From: Psychroflexus longus
Lineage (GTDB): Bacteria; Bacteroidota; Bacteroidia; Flavobacteriales; Flavobacteriaceae
Reading direction: 5' to 3'
Assembly: GCF_020164595.1 (NCBI RefSeq)
Contig: NZ_JAIQZE010000010.1
Coordinates: 1-64,000, forward strand
Length of the DNA stretch: 64,000 nucleotides
In this document: in pieces, positions 7,499-17,768 of the stretch
Layout of the letters: each line of letters starts with the position of its first letter
Numbering within the stretch: the stretch's first letter is position 1
Made by a program: the position numbers and the translations under genes
Notes under the pieces: model-generated
The model's database searches: none
The model's input: only the letters and a program-made list of their open reading frames with translations
What the model was told of the DNA's origin: nothing

Positions 7499-9172
7499 TT
7501 AATTATTAACAGGGAAACCAGTGGATGGGTTATTATCCCAAAATACTTTCACTGTTAAATCATCCTTCTGAGATACGTTTGGATTAGCAGTAACTTCTGT
7601 TGCTGGATACCATAATGTTCTTGGTAGTAATCCTGGATTTGGTTCAACACTTGGCTGAATATCTGTCGGTGCCCCAGTTCTTCTATAGAAGTTGTAGGCA
7701 TCAGTGCCGTTACCGATCAAAGAAATAAAGAACTGCTCTCCAATGATGTTGAGTTGTTTTTCTGCATTTGCAGTATCAAACTCATCAATAACTTCTGTGA
7801 CGAAGCTTGACACTTCCGCGTTGGTTGGAATTGTCGATTCATCAAAATCTGCTGCACTTCTAGAGGTAAACGACTGAACATAGTTTATATGTTTTACCAT
7901 AGCATTTTCTAAAAGCTGAGATGCTGTACCTGGATCATTATCTATCTCCAATGCGATTTCTGCTCTCCAGAAATCAACCGTTGAGGCTAACAAAATTGGA
8001 GTAATTCCAGCACCATTTGCACCGTAGTTATTTCCATCAATAATTTCAAAACTGCTGTCGTCAAAACGACCGCCTGCTGGGTAAATTCCAAAAGCTGTTC
8101 TTAAGAATCCATCTGGCGGAATACCATCATCTTGTCCATGATCTCTACCCCATAAACCTCTATTGTCTTCAGGAAAACAATATAAGATATTGTTGTTTGC
8201 ATAATGCGGGGGTATAGTTTGTATAATACAACGCTTCTCTGAACCAGAATCCGGATCTACATTGGAGACCACATCATCTACTTGTCTGTAAAAGTAATAA
8301 CGAATTCTTGGATCTTCAGTAGTCTGGCCATTTCTCATTTGGTCCATTAACCAATTCGACATATACCATGTATCCGGACCACCTGGGGCATACTGGACGT
8401 TATAAATAGGATGTCTTGAATTTGGATTATCGAGGTTTTCTCCCCAGTTGAAAACAAAGTCTTCCCCTTCTTGAATATAGTTTCCTCCGCTTACAATGGT
8501 TTGAAAATCATCAATTGCAGATGGATTGACCAATCGCTGTTGAAAATATATTTTCATTTTTAAAGTGTTAGCTAGCTTAACCCATTTGTCATAGTCTCCT
8601 CCATAGTAAAGATCATTTGCTATATTAACAGTAGTTGGTTCATTAAGCTTTACAATAGCATCATCCAAAAGATTTAAAGCAGCTTGATAAACATCAGCTC
8701 CACTATCTACTGCTGGATTTAAAATTGCAGGATCCAGACCTTCTGAGTAAGGGATATCACCAAAATAATCTACTAAAGTTACTACGATATAGGCTTCTAT
8801 AACTTCACCGACGGCTCTATGCTTTTCAAATTCACCTTCTAAGCCATCTATTTGCTGGTTCATTGCACGTATGTCGCTCAAAATATCCGCATAAGCTTGG
8901 TTCCATACTCCGCTAAATGTAGCAGGACCAAAAACGTTAAGATAAGTTCTGCCAAACATATTTCTTATTCTAGTAAATCTCGAACCATAAGAACCCATTG
9001 TATTTGTAAAATCTCCAGTTCTTACTAAAATTGCATTCATAGATAAGTCGATATCAGCTTGATCTGGACTTAATTCGTTTGGGTTATTTAGTTTGTCTAG
9101 GTCTGTAGTTTCACACGAAAAAAGTGTAAGTAGACCTAGCATCAAAATAACAGTATATTTTATGTTTTTCAT
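7499..9172 (-). CDS. SusD/RagB-family nutrient-binding lipoprotein (SusD-like_2 type), unit 1
   Basis: This 557-residue protein is the outer-membrane lipoprotein lid of a SusC transporter, capturing substrate outside the cell. The signal peptide ends LFSC (Cys20). The features DLDKLNNPNELSPDQ, YGGDYDKWVKLANTLKMK and a C-terminal FWDNNP segment are typical of the SusD-like_2 group, which differs from the classic SusD of the middle unit. It begins 12 bases after the SusC stop at 9185 and is followed by the lipoprotein, forming one operon that ends at 6542. The substrate cannot be read from sequence. Confidence 0.93.
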   Translation of the reverse strand: MKNIKYTVILMLGLLTLFSCETTDLDKLNNPNELSPDQADIDLSMNAILVRTGDFTNTMGSYGSRFTRIRNMFGRTYLNVFGPATFSGVWNQAYADILSDIRAMNQQIDGLEGEFEKHRAVGEVIEAYIVVTLVDYFGDIPYSEGLDPAILNPAVDSGADVYQAALNLLDDAIVKLNEPTTVNIANDLYYGGDYDKWVKLANTLKMKIYFQQRLVNPSAIDDFQTIVSGGNYIQEGEDFVFNWGENLDNPNSRHPIYNVQYAPGGPDTWYMSNWLMDQMRNGQTTEDPRIRYYFYRQVDDVVSNVDPDSGSEKRCIIQTIPPHYANNNILYCFPEDNRGLWGRDHGQDDGIPPDGFLRTAFGIYPAGGRFDDSSFEIIDGNNYGANGAGITPILLASTVDFWRAEIALEIDNDPGTASQLLENAMVKHINYVQSFTSRSAADFDESTIPTNAEVSSFVTEVIDEFDTANAEKQLNIIGEQFFISLIGNGTDAYNFYRRTGAPTDIQPSVEPNPGLLPRTLWYPATEVTANPNVSQKDDLTVKVFWDNNPSTGFPVNN

Positions 9173-9184
9173 TGTAGTTATTTT

Positions 9185-12100
9185 TTAAAATGTTGCTCTT
9201 AAAGTAAATCCATATCGCTTTCCGCTTGGGCCGTTTAGAAAATCAAAGCCTCGACCATTACCCACTCCAGTACCTATGATGTTTGGATCAAAGTTTACCC
9301 CATCCGGAGTATTTGGAGCATTATACCAAAGGTTATTACCTTGAACTGATAAAGATAAATTACCAAAAGGTGTTGAATCTAGCCATTCTTTAGGAAATTT
9401 ATAAGTTAAAGATACCTCTTGTAAACGAACAAATGAGCCATCGTACACTTTTAACTCATCTGGCGCACCAATACCAAATACATCAAAATAGTAAGTGGAA
9501 TTGTTGATTTGGATATCATTTGGCTGTCCTGAGTCAGCTAGTACACCTGGAAGAATGTAAGTATCTAATCTGTTTTCTGTATCTGTTGTTACCCCTCTAC
9601 CTAGCATGGTTGCAATGGTGTTGGAGTAAATATCTCCTCCATGTTGGTAACTAATTAATGCATTGAATGTGAAATTTTTGTAAGATAAAGTTGTGCTGAA
9701 GTTAGTTAAGAAATCAGGTGTAGCATCTCCAATGACATTAGGTCCGTTATCTATGACGTAAGTACCCTGAGAATTCACCAATGGGTTTCCATCCTCATCT
9801 CTAGCAACCGACGATCCAATCATTGTGCTAAATGGTAGGCCTTCAATAGCTGCGTTTCCTAAGTTTGAAAATCCAGAATAAGGAATGGCGTTATCTACGG
9901 GGTCATCAGTTGGTTCCAAACCAAGATCTGTAACATTAGAACGTATCTTAGTGTAATTCAAATTTACATTCCAATTTAATCCTGTTCCATCATTTTGAAT
10001 GACGTCTATTCCTAAATCTCCTTCAAAACCATAACCCTGGATTTCACCAATATTAAACTGTGTTGAAGTGAAACCAGTAGTTGGAGCTAAAGGTCTATTG
10101 ATTATTAAGTCCTGTGTATTTCTCTTGAAATAAGAAAAGTCCAGTGATATTCTATTGTCTAGAGCTCTAGCCTCTAATCCAATTTCATATTCTTCATAAA
10201 GCTCAGGCCTAATGTCTGGATTAGCTAAGACTCTTGATAAAGAGTTGCTTGCTATTGGCGTACTGCTTCCAGCTGATTGGAAAAATCGTGTATTTAAAGG
10301 TAGCGTATTTACCGTAGGAAATCCTGAGGCAAAACCAGCAGAGGTACCATATCCTGCTCTAATTTTTAAGTAATTCAGTCCATCTTGACTTCTTAAGTCT
10401 GAAAAAGCAGATGTTGGAAGAAAGGATACACTTGTACTTGGATAAAATTGAGAGTTATTCTCTTGATTTGACACCCAATCGTTACGAGCTGATAAATTAA
10501 AGTATAAGTAATCCTTATATTCAAAATCGGCAACTCCATATACACCTACAATATTTTGAAAAGTTTCAAATTGTATAGGTGATTGCTGTCTAAAGTTGAA
10601 ATGCCTAAATACATCAAAAACAATTTGGCCAGAGCTTCTTACACCGTCTCTTTGAAATTTGTTGTATCTAGATGTAGCACCTAGAGTAAAATTTACATTG
10701 AGATCTGATGTTAAATCATATTCACCATTCAATTGGAAGTTATGATCCCATACGATATTGGTGTTTGTAAAAGAAGAATATTCTCCAAGAACTGGACCTA
10801 TTGTAGCACCAATATTAGTACCTGTCTCGTTACGTTCTGAATAGATATCTAAACCACCTCTGTATAAAAAATTCAAACTTTCATTTATTTCATACGTTAG
10901 TGTATTAGCAGTATTAAACCTAGAAGTTGTTTGTCTTACAAAACTATTATTGGCAACCCATCTTGGGTTTGGAATTGCTTCATCGTTTCTATAATAAACA
11001 CTAGCACCAGTCACGGGATTCTGGAAAGGAATCTCCATTAATGGAATGTTTCTAGGGGTAAAAAATATATTTGAATATACAGACAATCCATCACCCGTTG
11101 TACTGTTACCATCGCCAAGGGCTACAGGAGGTGTTTTAAAGTCAGTTCTTGAGACGTTAATTGTACTATTAACAGTTAGCTTATTTGATAATAGAGCTCT
11201 GCCTCCTACAGAAAAGTTAGTTCTGGATAGACTGTTGTTAGGAGTAAATCCTTCATCATCTAGATGTCCAAAATTAACATTGTAAGAAATTTTACCATCT
11301 TCTGAAGTTTTCCCTATGTTCACTGAAGTATTTTTTACTAATCCAGTTCTAAAGAAGTCTTTTACGTTGTTTGGCTGGTTTTCCCATTGCAATGTTGCTC
11401 CTTGAAACTCTGGAAATACGTCTGCTAAATTAGCTCGGTTATAAGGATGGTTATAAGTTCCATCAGCATTAATTCCACTTCCTTGTTGCGGATATCCACC
11501 AAAACCCTCGGCATTAAAACCAGGGCCCCAGTTTGAAAAAAAGTTTCCAAAGGCACCATCAAATCCATTACCATACTTACTGTTATAGTCCGGTAATGAA
11601 GCTATTTCATTGAAGAAAATTCCTTGTGAAACAGAGACTTCACTTTTCTTTTGTCTTTCCCCAGCAGAACCAGCTTTGGTAGTGATTAAAATCACCCCGT
11701 TTTTTCCAGCAGAACCGTAAACAGTTGCTGCAGCAAACCCTTTAAGCACAGATACGCTTTCAATGGAGTTTGGATCTAAATCTAAAGATCGTGAAGATCC
11801 TGCGTTACCATCTTCAAAATCACCAACTCCATTGGTGTCGTTTGAAATTGGCACACCATCTACAATGAATAAGGGTTGGTTGCTACCATTTATAGAAGTA
11901 TATCCTCTAATATTAATGTTGGTTGCAGATCCAGAAACACCGCTAGAGTTGTTAATCACAACCCCGGAAGCCTTACCTTGTAATACGCGTCCTAAATCAC
12001 CTTCAGATCGGTCTTCCAATCCTTCTGACTCAACAGCACTTACAGAATAACCAAGAGATTTCTTTTCTCTACTCGTACCAAAACCAACAACGACAACTTC

Positions 12101-12406
12101 ATCAAGCGCTTCTCCTGATTCCATTTGAACATTGATTTCAGACTTGTTACTCACAGCAATGGTCTGCGTTGTAAAACCGATGTAAGAGAACTCTAATTGT
12201 TGAGTAGGCTCCACATCGATGGAGTAATTTCCATCAAAATCGGTTTGTGTTCCTTGTGTTGTTCCTTTCACCAAAACATTAACTCCCGGTAATGGTAAAC
12301 CAGTGTTATCGGTAACCGTACCGGTTACCGTTTTGGTCTGTGCAATACTGAATTGCACCGTTAATGCCAGAAAGAGCATTAAAATTCCATTTAACTTTGT
12401 TTTCAT
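9185..12406 (-). CDS. SusC/RagA-family TonB-linked outer membrane transporter, unit 1
   Basis: This 1073-residue protein is a TonB-dependent channel that pairs with SusD. In order it has a signal peptide (to about residue 22), a carboxypeptidase-regulatory-like beta-sandwich (residues 24-100, VTGTVTDNTGLPLPGVNV), a plug with the SusC signature SIESVSVLKGFAAATVYGS and GVILITTKAG, and a 22-strand barrel ending in the aromatic RATF. After the first domain comes VVVGFGTSREKKSLGYS, a lineage mark shared with unit 3 but not unit 2. A consensus promoter lies at 12436-12466. Confidence 0.96.
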   Translation of the reverse strand: MKTKLNGILMLFLALTVQFSIAQTKTVTGTVTDNTGLPLPGVNVLVKGTTQGTQTDFDGNYSIDVEPTQQLEFSYIGFTTQTIAVSNKSEINVQMESGEALDEVVVVGFGTSREKKSLGYSVSAVESEGLEDRSEGDLGRVLQGKASGVVINNSSGVSGSATNINIRGYTSINGSNQPLFIVDGVPISNDTNGVGDFEDGNAGSSRSLDLDPNSIESVSVLKGFAAATVYGSAGKNGVILITTKAGSAGERQKKSEVSVSQGIFFNEIASLPDYNSKYGNGFDGAFGNFFSNWGPGFNAEGFGGYPQQGSGINADGTYNHPYNRANLADVFPEFQGATLQWENQPNNVKDFFRTGLVKNTSVNIGKTSEDGKISYNVNFGHLDDEGFTPNNSLSRTNFSVGGRALLSNKLTVNSTINVSRTDFKTPPVALGDGNSTTGDGLSVYSNIFFTPRNIPLMEIPFQNPVTGASVYYRNDEAIPNPRWVANNSFVRQTTSRFNTANTLTYEINESLNFLYRGGLDIYSERNETGTNIGATIGPVLGEYSSFTNTNIVWDHNFQLNGEYDLTSDLNVNFTLGATSRYNKFQRDGVRSSGQIVFDVFRHFNFRQQSPIQFETFQNIVGVYGVADFEYKDYLYFNLSARNDWVSNQENNSQFYPSTSVSFLPTSAFSDLRSQDGLNYLKIRAGYGTSAGFASGFPTVNTLPLNTRFFQSAGSSTPIASNSLSRVLANPDIRPELYEEYEIGLEARALDNRISLDFSYFKRNTQDLIINRPLAPTTGFTSTQFNIGEIQGYGFEGDLGIDVIQNDGTGLNWNVNLNYTKIRSNVTDLGLEPTDDPVDNAIPYSGFSNLGNAAIEGLPFSTMIGSSVARDEDGNPLVNSQGTYVIDNGPNVIGDATPDFLTNFSTTLSYKNFTFNALISYQHGGDIYSNTIATMLGRGVTTDTENRLDTYILPGVLADSGQPNDIQINNSTYYFDVFGIGAPDELKVYDGSFVRLQEVSLTYKFPKEWLDSTPFGNLSLSVQGNNLWYNAPNTPDGVNFDPNIIGTGVGNGRGFDFLNGPSGKRYGFTLRATF

Positions 12407-12435
12407 ATCATTTGTTTAATTGAATTAGCCAACTA

Positions 12436-12466
12436 CAAACCTAAATGCATTTTAACATATTAACAA
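12436..12466 (-). promoter_or_regulatory. Promoter of SusC unit 1 (TTG-N20-TAGGTTTG)
   Basis: On the minus strand TTG (12466-12464) is followed after 20 bases by TAGGTTTG (12443-12436), close to the Bacteroidota consensus. The next bases contain TTGGCTAATTCAA before the ATG at 12406. A close match to this leader and the -7 box occurs before all three susC genes of the locus. Confidence 0.75.
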
Positions 12467-12648
12467 GATACTAACGTTAAAATTACATAATTTATTAAAA
12501 AATATTTATTAATAATTTTCAAAATACTGAAAAACAGTGATTTACGTATTGTTTATTATAATTGTTTAAATAACGAACAGAAGTTACAAAATTAACTATA
12601 TCGGTTTAGTAAAAGATTTTCAAAAAGTGAGTCACTTTATTTTACCGA
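12467..12648. other. Non-coding upstream region with a nested inverted repeat
   Basis: This very AT-rich stretch has no open reading frame of note. At 12624-12638 it holds the perfect inverted repeat AAAGTGA-G-TCACTTT. This sits inside a wider pair TCGGT (12601-12605) / ACCGA (12644-12648), so 12601-12648 can form a nested hairpin. It ends exactly where the long direct repeat begins. An operator or recombination end is possible, but no matching site was seen at the second repeat copy. Confidence 0.4.
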
Positions 12649-12942
12649 ATAAAGCAAGATTTAACTTAAAAATGAATTCAAGATCAAAAGACAAAAATTA
12701 AGACCGATTTTGATTAGAGATCTTTTATGAGATACCATTTAATTTTAAATATTTAATTAAGTCTGAAATTATATCTTGATTTTATCCCTTTTAGGAGTAC
12801 GTATTTATTTTAAAAAAAGGATCTTATTGGATTTTTTGAAAACTATGATATCAAGTAAAAATCAATTTAAAAGGTTTAATCCATCTTTAAGGGTGATTTT
12901 CAACCAAAAAAAACCTGCTAGATATTCTAGCAGGTCTTGATA
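12649..12942. repeat. Non-coding direct repeat, copy A (about 290 bp)
   Basis: This intergenic segment aligns along its length with 17941-18222 in the same orientation; by eye roughly four bases in five agree, with small indels (one of about 11 bases near 12745). Conserved blocks on the plus strand include AAGACCGATTTTG, AGAGATCTTTTAT, AAGTCTGAAATTAT, AACTATGATATC and the terminator hairpin at its right end. No reading frame is conserved between the copies, so it is not a protein gene. The two copies bracket the second SusCD unit precisely. Confidence 0.85.
12906..12935 (-). terminator. Terminator of the second SusCD operon
   Basis: The stem CCTGCTAGA / TCTAGCAGG with loop TAT is followed on the minus strand by a run of eight U residues. 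It ends the SusC-SusD pair 12965-17740 and is the right end of repeat copy A. Confidence 0.9.
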
Positions 12943-12964
12943 CTAAGTTAAAAGGATTATTAGT

Positions 12965-14608
12965 TTAATTCTGATCACTTGAGCTTAAGTTTGGATTTGC
13001 GTTAATTTCAGCCTGAGGAATCTTAAAGATCCAATCGTCATTTATTGATGGTCTATCGATTTGATAGGCTTGCTGGTAAAGAACTTGAGAAGCTCCAGAT
13101 CCACCATCTGCAGCATGATCTATATTTTCATCCCAACGTATTTTATCGGTATATCCAAAACCTTCACCCCAAAGCTCTAATCGTCTTTGAAACTTGATTT
13201 GTTCCATTAACGTTTGTTTGGTGTTAAATACGGAAACATCAAAAGCGCTGTCCCTTTCGTTAACTAAGGCCTCAAGTGCTATTTGAGCATTTGGAATATC
13301 ATCCATCATCGCTAAGGCTTCAGCTTCAATTAGATACATTTCTGAAGATCGCATATAAATGACATCATCTGGATCAATTGTACCAGGATTTGCATTCTTT
13401 AATTTGAAATGCATATATGGATGTTGATTAAAACTGTTTGAAATACCATATTCAGCATTAATCTCAGCTCTACGTGCATTAAATTCGGCCTGGTCAGTAT
13501 AATTAGGATCATTTCCAAACCCACCTTGTCCATTTGCAGCTGATGTATTTGTGTTTGGTGCATCCACTATAAAAACTTTACCTCTATAGTCTGTTTCAGG
13601 AATAGCATCTACCAATCTACGGTCTGCTATTTTAGGATTATTTCTTATCTGACTTCCATTGAATGTATTACTGGCTAAATAGAAATAAGATCTAAAAAAT
13701 GTAGTTTCAGCTTCTATTACATGGCTTCCCCAAATCACTTCTGAGAGTTCATTAGAATTAAAACCAGAAAGCCAGTCAGCTTCATTCATTAAAGGGTAAT
13801 CTTGTCTTGCAGCTACTGCAGATGCTGCAGCAGTTTCCCAGTCTCCTTTAGATAAAGCCCATCTTGCTCTAATGCCATAAGCCACATCAATATTCAATTG
13901 AGATTTTGCTGCAGCTCCCGAACCAGATCTTCCTGTACCGTTTTCAAATGCTGTTATAGCATCGGTCAAATCACTTCCAATTTGGTCGTATATATCTTGT
14001 ACACTTGACCTTGGTTGACTTGTGAACGGAGATTCTGAAGAAAATAATAATGGTACACCTGGATCTGTTTCTGGATTACCAATCAGATAACCTTTTGCGT
14101 AATGTTGTACTAAAGAAAGGTAGGCCATAGCTCTATAGGTATAAGCTTGACCTAATATTTCATTAAGTCTCGCTGTTTCAGTAAATCCACTTTCAGCAAT
14201 ACCATTAATTAAAAGATTTGCGTGTAATATGATGTTGTAACGGTGATACCAAAGTAATTCAGTTGTTAAAGAGGTTTGAACTGTGTGATCATTCCATTGC
14301 GCATTGGTTCGCCATCCGAGATTATTGGCGTTTGCAGAATGAATAAGATAACCTGCTAAATTGTCGCCCATTGGTACCCAGTAATGATCATTAGCCCTCC
14401 CAGTGTTACCACCAGGGAAAACGGTTTGTGATTGAGAATATAAGCCCCTGTGTACACCGTTTAAAACAAGTTGCATATTGTCAACACTTGCAAGTGCATC
14501 GTCAGCCGATATCGCATCGGTAGGAGTTCTCTCTAAGAACTCGTCTTCGCATGATAGTACTGGAAAAAATAAAGCAGCCAGTAGTATAAGTTTAATTTTA
14601 TTTATCAT
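12965..14608 (-). CDS. SusD/RagB-family lipoprotein (classic SusD type), unit 2
   Basis: This 547-residue protein has a lipoprotein signal ending VLSC (Cys20) followed by EDE, acidic residues that fit a surface-export signal. It has the classic two-part SusD layout: N-terminal TPR-like helices (EILGQAYTYRAMAYLSLVQHY) and the C-terminal RSSEMYLIEAEALA and FQRRLELWGEGFGYTDKIRW motifs. This lineage differs from the SusD-like_2 proteins of units 1 and 3. It sits 12 bases after its SusC, and no third gene follows before the terminator. Confidence 0.95.
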   Translation of the reverse strand: MINKIKLILLAALFFPVLSCEDEFLERTPTDAISADDALASVDNMQLVLNGVHRGLYSQSQTVFPGGNTGRANDHYWVPMGDNLAGYLIHSANANNLGWRTNAQWNDHTVQTSLTTELLWYHRYNIILHANLLINGIAESGFTETARLNEILGQAYTYRAMAYLSLVQHYAKGYLIGNPETDPGVPLLFSSESPFTSQPRSSVQDIYDQIGSDLTDAITAFENGTGRSGSGAAAKSQLNIDVAYGIRARWALSKGDWETAAASAVAARQDYPLMNEADWLSGFNSNELSEVIWGSHVIEAETTFFRSYFYLASNTFNGSQIRNNPKIADRRLVDAIPETDYRGKVFIVDAPNTNTSAANGQGGFGNDPNYTDQAEFNARRAEINAEYGISNSFNQHPYMHFKLKNANPGTIDPDDVIYMRSSEMYLIEAEALAMMDDIPNAQIALEALVNERDSAFDVSVFNTKQTLMEQIKFQRRLELWGEGFGYTDKIRWDENIDHAADGGSGASQVLYQQAYQIDRPSINDDWIFKIPQAEINANPNLSSSDQN

Positions 14609-14620
14609 ATCTATAATTTT

Positions 14621-17600
14621 TTATAGTGAAATGTTTAACCCTAGGGATATAATTCTTGGAGCAAAAAAGTTGTTAGCTGGAGAGGTGCCCGCTAAATTGA
14701 ATTGAGGATCGAGTCCATCTCTTTTACTTTTAAAATAAAGGTTTTCTCCTGTTAAGTTTACAGTCAAATTATCTAAGCCTAATTTTTCGACCATAGAGCT
14801 GTCGAATCTATAGCTAAGACTAGCATTTCTTAAGTTAATATAAGAACCATCTGTTAAAAAGCGATCAGATTGAGTTTGAACTAAAAGGACATTTCCATTT
14901 TCTAATCGTGGTACATCTGTAATGTCTCCAGGTTGTCTCCAGGCATTTAAAATATCAGGATGTGAGGATCTTCCATAAGCACCCGCGTGCATAAGGTCGG
15001 CGTAACCATTGTCTAAAACACTTCCTCCAATACCATAAGTAATCAATAGATCTAGCGTAAATCCTTTATAGCTGATTGTATTAGCAACAGAGCCAATAAA
15101 ATCTGGAATTGAAGAATCTCCTGTATATGCTCTCTCTGTTTCTGTCCAATCGTTGGTCGTTAATTGATTTCCATTAGCATCTAAGACTGGAATACTCTCG
15201 TTGTTTGCGTCAAGTTCGTATTGTAAGTATAACTGGTCTCCCGTAGCTGGATCGACTCCTGCAGTTCTAAAAAGGAAGAAATCAAATCTAGATACTCCTT
15301 CAGCCCATCGTTTACTTCCATTAATGAATGGATCTGGTAGACTTGTGATTTCATTTTTAAGCGTTGATCCTAATAAGGTTAAATCCCATTTAAGTTCATC
15401 GGTATTAACCATATGACCAGTCAAGGCCATTTCCCAACCAGAATTGTAAAGGTCTCCAGCGTTTACTGGAACCACATTCAGTCCGTTACTAGGTGCAATT
15501 GGAAGATTGTAAAGTAGGTCAGTAGAATTTCTTCTATAATATTCAACAGAACCATCTAAAAAGTTATTGAATAAACCAAACTCTAAAGCCACATCATAGC
15601 TTTCTGTGGTTTCCCACTGTAAATCCTCATTTCCGATATCAGTAAACAATATTGCAGGATTTGCAGCATTAGAGGTGATGTTGAATCTAGCTTGTGAGAG
15701 ATAAGAATCTAAAAGATCGTCATTACCTACTTCACCATAAGAGCCTCTTATTTTTAGCTGATCTATCCAATCTATCTTCTGTATAAATTCTTCCTGATCC
15801 ATTCTCCATGAAGCTCCAACAGAGTAAAAATTACCCCATCTGTTTTCAGACTGGAAAACCGAAGAACCATCAGCTCTAACAGATGCACTTAAGTAATATT
15901 TGTCATTGAAGTTGTAATTTCCTCTAAAGAAATAACTTTCCAAAGACCTGTCGAATGTTGCTCCATCTAAGTCTACAATGTTTGAAAAATTAGCAAATTC
16001 AAATATGCCGCTTGCAGCCTGAATCGTTGCCAAACCATCCAAATCACTAATAGAAGTTTCGTAGCTCTCATGACCAGCAGTCAAGTCTAAATTATGAAAA
16101 CCAAAACTTTTCTGATAAGTTAGAAGTTGGTTAAAAGTTTCTGTATCACGTCTTGCCCGTCTTTGATCTAAACGACCAACTGGCTGAGCATCTCCAATAA
16201 TTGGGTTTTCGTATTGACTTGCAAAAAAGTCAGTTAAATCTCTACCATAATTTAATTTAAAGGTCAACCCATCTATGATTTCATACTCACCAAACAAACG
16301 TATACCATATGTATTGTTTTGTTCGAGTTCACGATTTAAAGTTAATTCTTGAATCGCGTGTCTTCCTTGATTCGTTGGTCGTGATCCAATTCCAAAGTCT
16401 GGGAAGCCTTCTCCACTATCCCATAAAGGAGCACCTACTTCATCTAAAACTATGTTTCCATCTCTATCGTTGACAAAAACTGGATAGATAGAACCAATGC
16501 CTTGTGCAAAGCTAAAAGGGTTAACAATACTACCTGTTCCTGCAGAACTTGGTGCTCTTGCTTCAGTTAAAGAAAGGTTTGTACTACCACCGACCTTAAT
16601 TTTATCAGTGACCTGAAAATCGGCATTCAATCTAGCAGTGAATCTGTCAAAACCTGAAGTGATCACATAACTGTCTTCTTCCAAATATGAAGCAGAGAAA
16701 AATACAGAGTGATCTTCCCCGCCTCCAGATACATTCACATTATAATTTTGTCTTTGTCCAGTTCGCTCCAATTCCTCAAACCAGTCTAAGCTTTTGTAAA
16801 TGAGTTGAGCATTAGGATTGAGTCTACCATCGGTTCCTACAATTTGATCGTTGGCCACATTGAAGGGGTTATAACCTAATTGATTGTAGATGTTTGCACT
16901 AGCAAAAGCAGCGTCTCCATTGGCAGCAGAAGAATTTCTTAGAGCTTCCCACATTGTTTCATAATATTGACCTGGATTCACCTGATCATATAATGGTCTA
17001 CCTCTATTTATAATACTGGATTGAGCAGAAGCACTTACTTTTATTGCTCCTTTGGTACCGCTCTTTGTTGTAATGATAACCACACCATTAGCAGCTCTGG
17101 ATCCATAAATAGATGTTGATGCGGCATCTTTTAGAATAGTGAAAGACGCTATATCTTCCTGGTTCAATGTATTTAAAGGCGCATTATATTGTACTCCATC
17201 TACGATATACAAAGGATCAGTATCGCCATTTAGTGTTCCAACACCTCTAATGACTATTCCTGGAGAATCCCCAGGGCCTGTGGGTGTTGTAAATTGCACA
17301 CCTGTTGCTCTACCTTCGATAGCTTCAATTGGAGAGGTCACATTACGGGTTTCCAATTGTTTTGAAGAAATTACACTTGCAGAACCTGTAAAAGATTCTT
17401 TAGAGGCTGTTCCATAGGCGACAACAAAGACTTCATCTAAGGATTCACCAGTCTCTAACTGGATGTTGATTTCTGTTCTATCACCAACACGAACGGTTTG
17501 GGTTTGAAACCCTACGTACGAAAATATGAGTTGCTGGTTATTGTCCACTTCAATGGAATAATTTCCATCAAAATCAGTTTGTGTACCACTCGAAGACCCC

Positions 17601-17740
17601 TTAATAAGCACATTTACACCAGGTAATGGCAAGCTTTCTGAATCTGTAACAGTTCCAGTAACCGTCTTGGTTTGAGCAATTGTTACTTGCACCACAAACG
17701 CTAAAAAAAGCGTCATAAATCCATTAATTTTTAATTTCAT
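14621..17740 (-). CDS. SusC/RagA-family TonB-linked transporter, unit 2
   Basis: This 1039-residue transporter has the signal peptide, regulatory-like domain (VTGTVTDSESLPLPGVNV), plug with SuSC signature DIASFTILKDAASTSIYGS and GVVIITTKSG, and a TonB barrel ending LNISL. The N-terminal 100 residues are close to unit 1, but from the plug onward it diverges (VVAYGTASKESFTGSASVIS), placing it in another SusC branch. The 5' leader matches the other two units, but the upstream TTG lies only 11 bases before the -7 box. The pair it forms with the SusD lies exactly between two direct repeats. Confidence 0.96.
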   Translation of the reverse strand: MKLKINGFMTLFLAFVVQVTIAQTKTVTGTVTDSESLPLPGVNVLIKGSSSGTQTDFDGNYSIEVDNNQQLIFSYVGFQTQTVRVGDRTEINIQLETGESLDEVFVVAYGTASKESFTGSASVISSKQLETRNVTSPIEAIEGRATGVQFTTPTGPGDSPGIVIRGVGTLNGDTDPLYIVDGVQYNAPLNTLNQEDIASFTILKDAASTSIYGSRAANGVVIITTKSGTKGAIKVSASAQSSIINRGRPLYDQVNPGQYYETMWEALRNSSAANGDAAFASANIYNQLGYNPFNVANDQIVGTDGRLNPNAQLIYKSLDWFEELERTGQRQNYNVNVSGGGEDHSVFFSASYLEEDSYVITSGFDRFTARLNADFQVTDKIKVGGSTNLSLTEARAPSSAGTGSIVNPFSFAQGIGSIYPVFVNDRDGNIVLDEVGAPLWDSGEGFPDFGIGSRPTNQGRHAIQELTLNRELEQNNTYGIRLFGEYEIIDGLTFKLNYGRDLTDFFASQYENPIIGDAQPVGRLDQRRARRDTETFNQLLTYQKSFGFHNLDLTAGHESYETSISDLDGLATIQAASGIFEFANFSNIVDLDGATFDRSLESYFFRGNYNFNDKYYLSASVRADGSSVFQSENRWGNFYSVGASWRMDQEEFIQKIDWIDQLKIRGSYGEVGNDDLLDSYLSQARFNITSNAANPAILFTDIGNEDLQWETTESYDVALEFGLFNNFLDGSVEYYRRNSTDLLYNLPIAPSNGLNVVPVNAGDLYNSGWEMALTGHMVNTDELKWDLTLLGSTLKNEITSLPDPFINGSKRWAEGVSRFDFFLFRTAGVDPATGDQLYLQYELDANNESIPVLDANGNQLTTNDWTETERAYTGDSSIPDFIGSVANTISYKGFTLDLLITYGIGGSVLDNGYADLMHAGAYGRSSHPDILNAWRQPGDITDVPRLENGNVLLVQTQSDRFLTDGSYINLRNASLSYRFDSSMVEKLGLDNLTVNLTGENLYFKSKRDGLDPQFNLAGTSPANNFFAPRIISLGLNISL

Positions 17741-17768
17741 GTTTTTATTTATTTGAATTAGCCAAACA

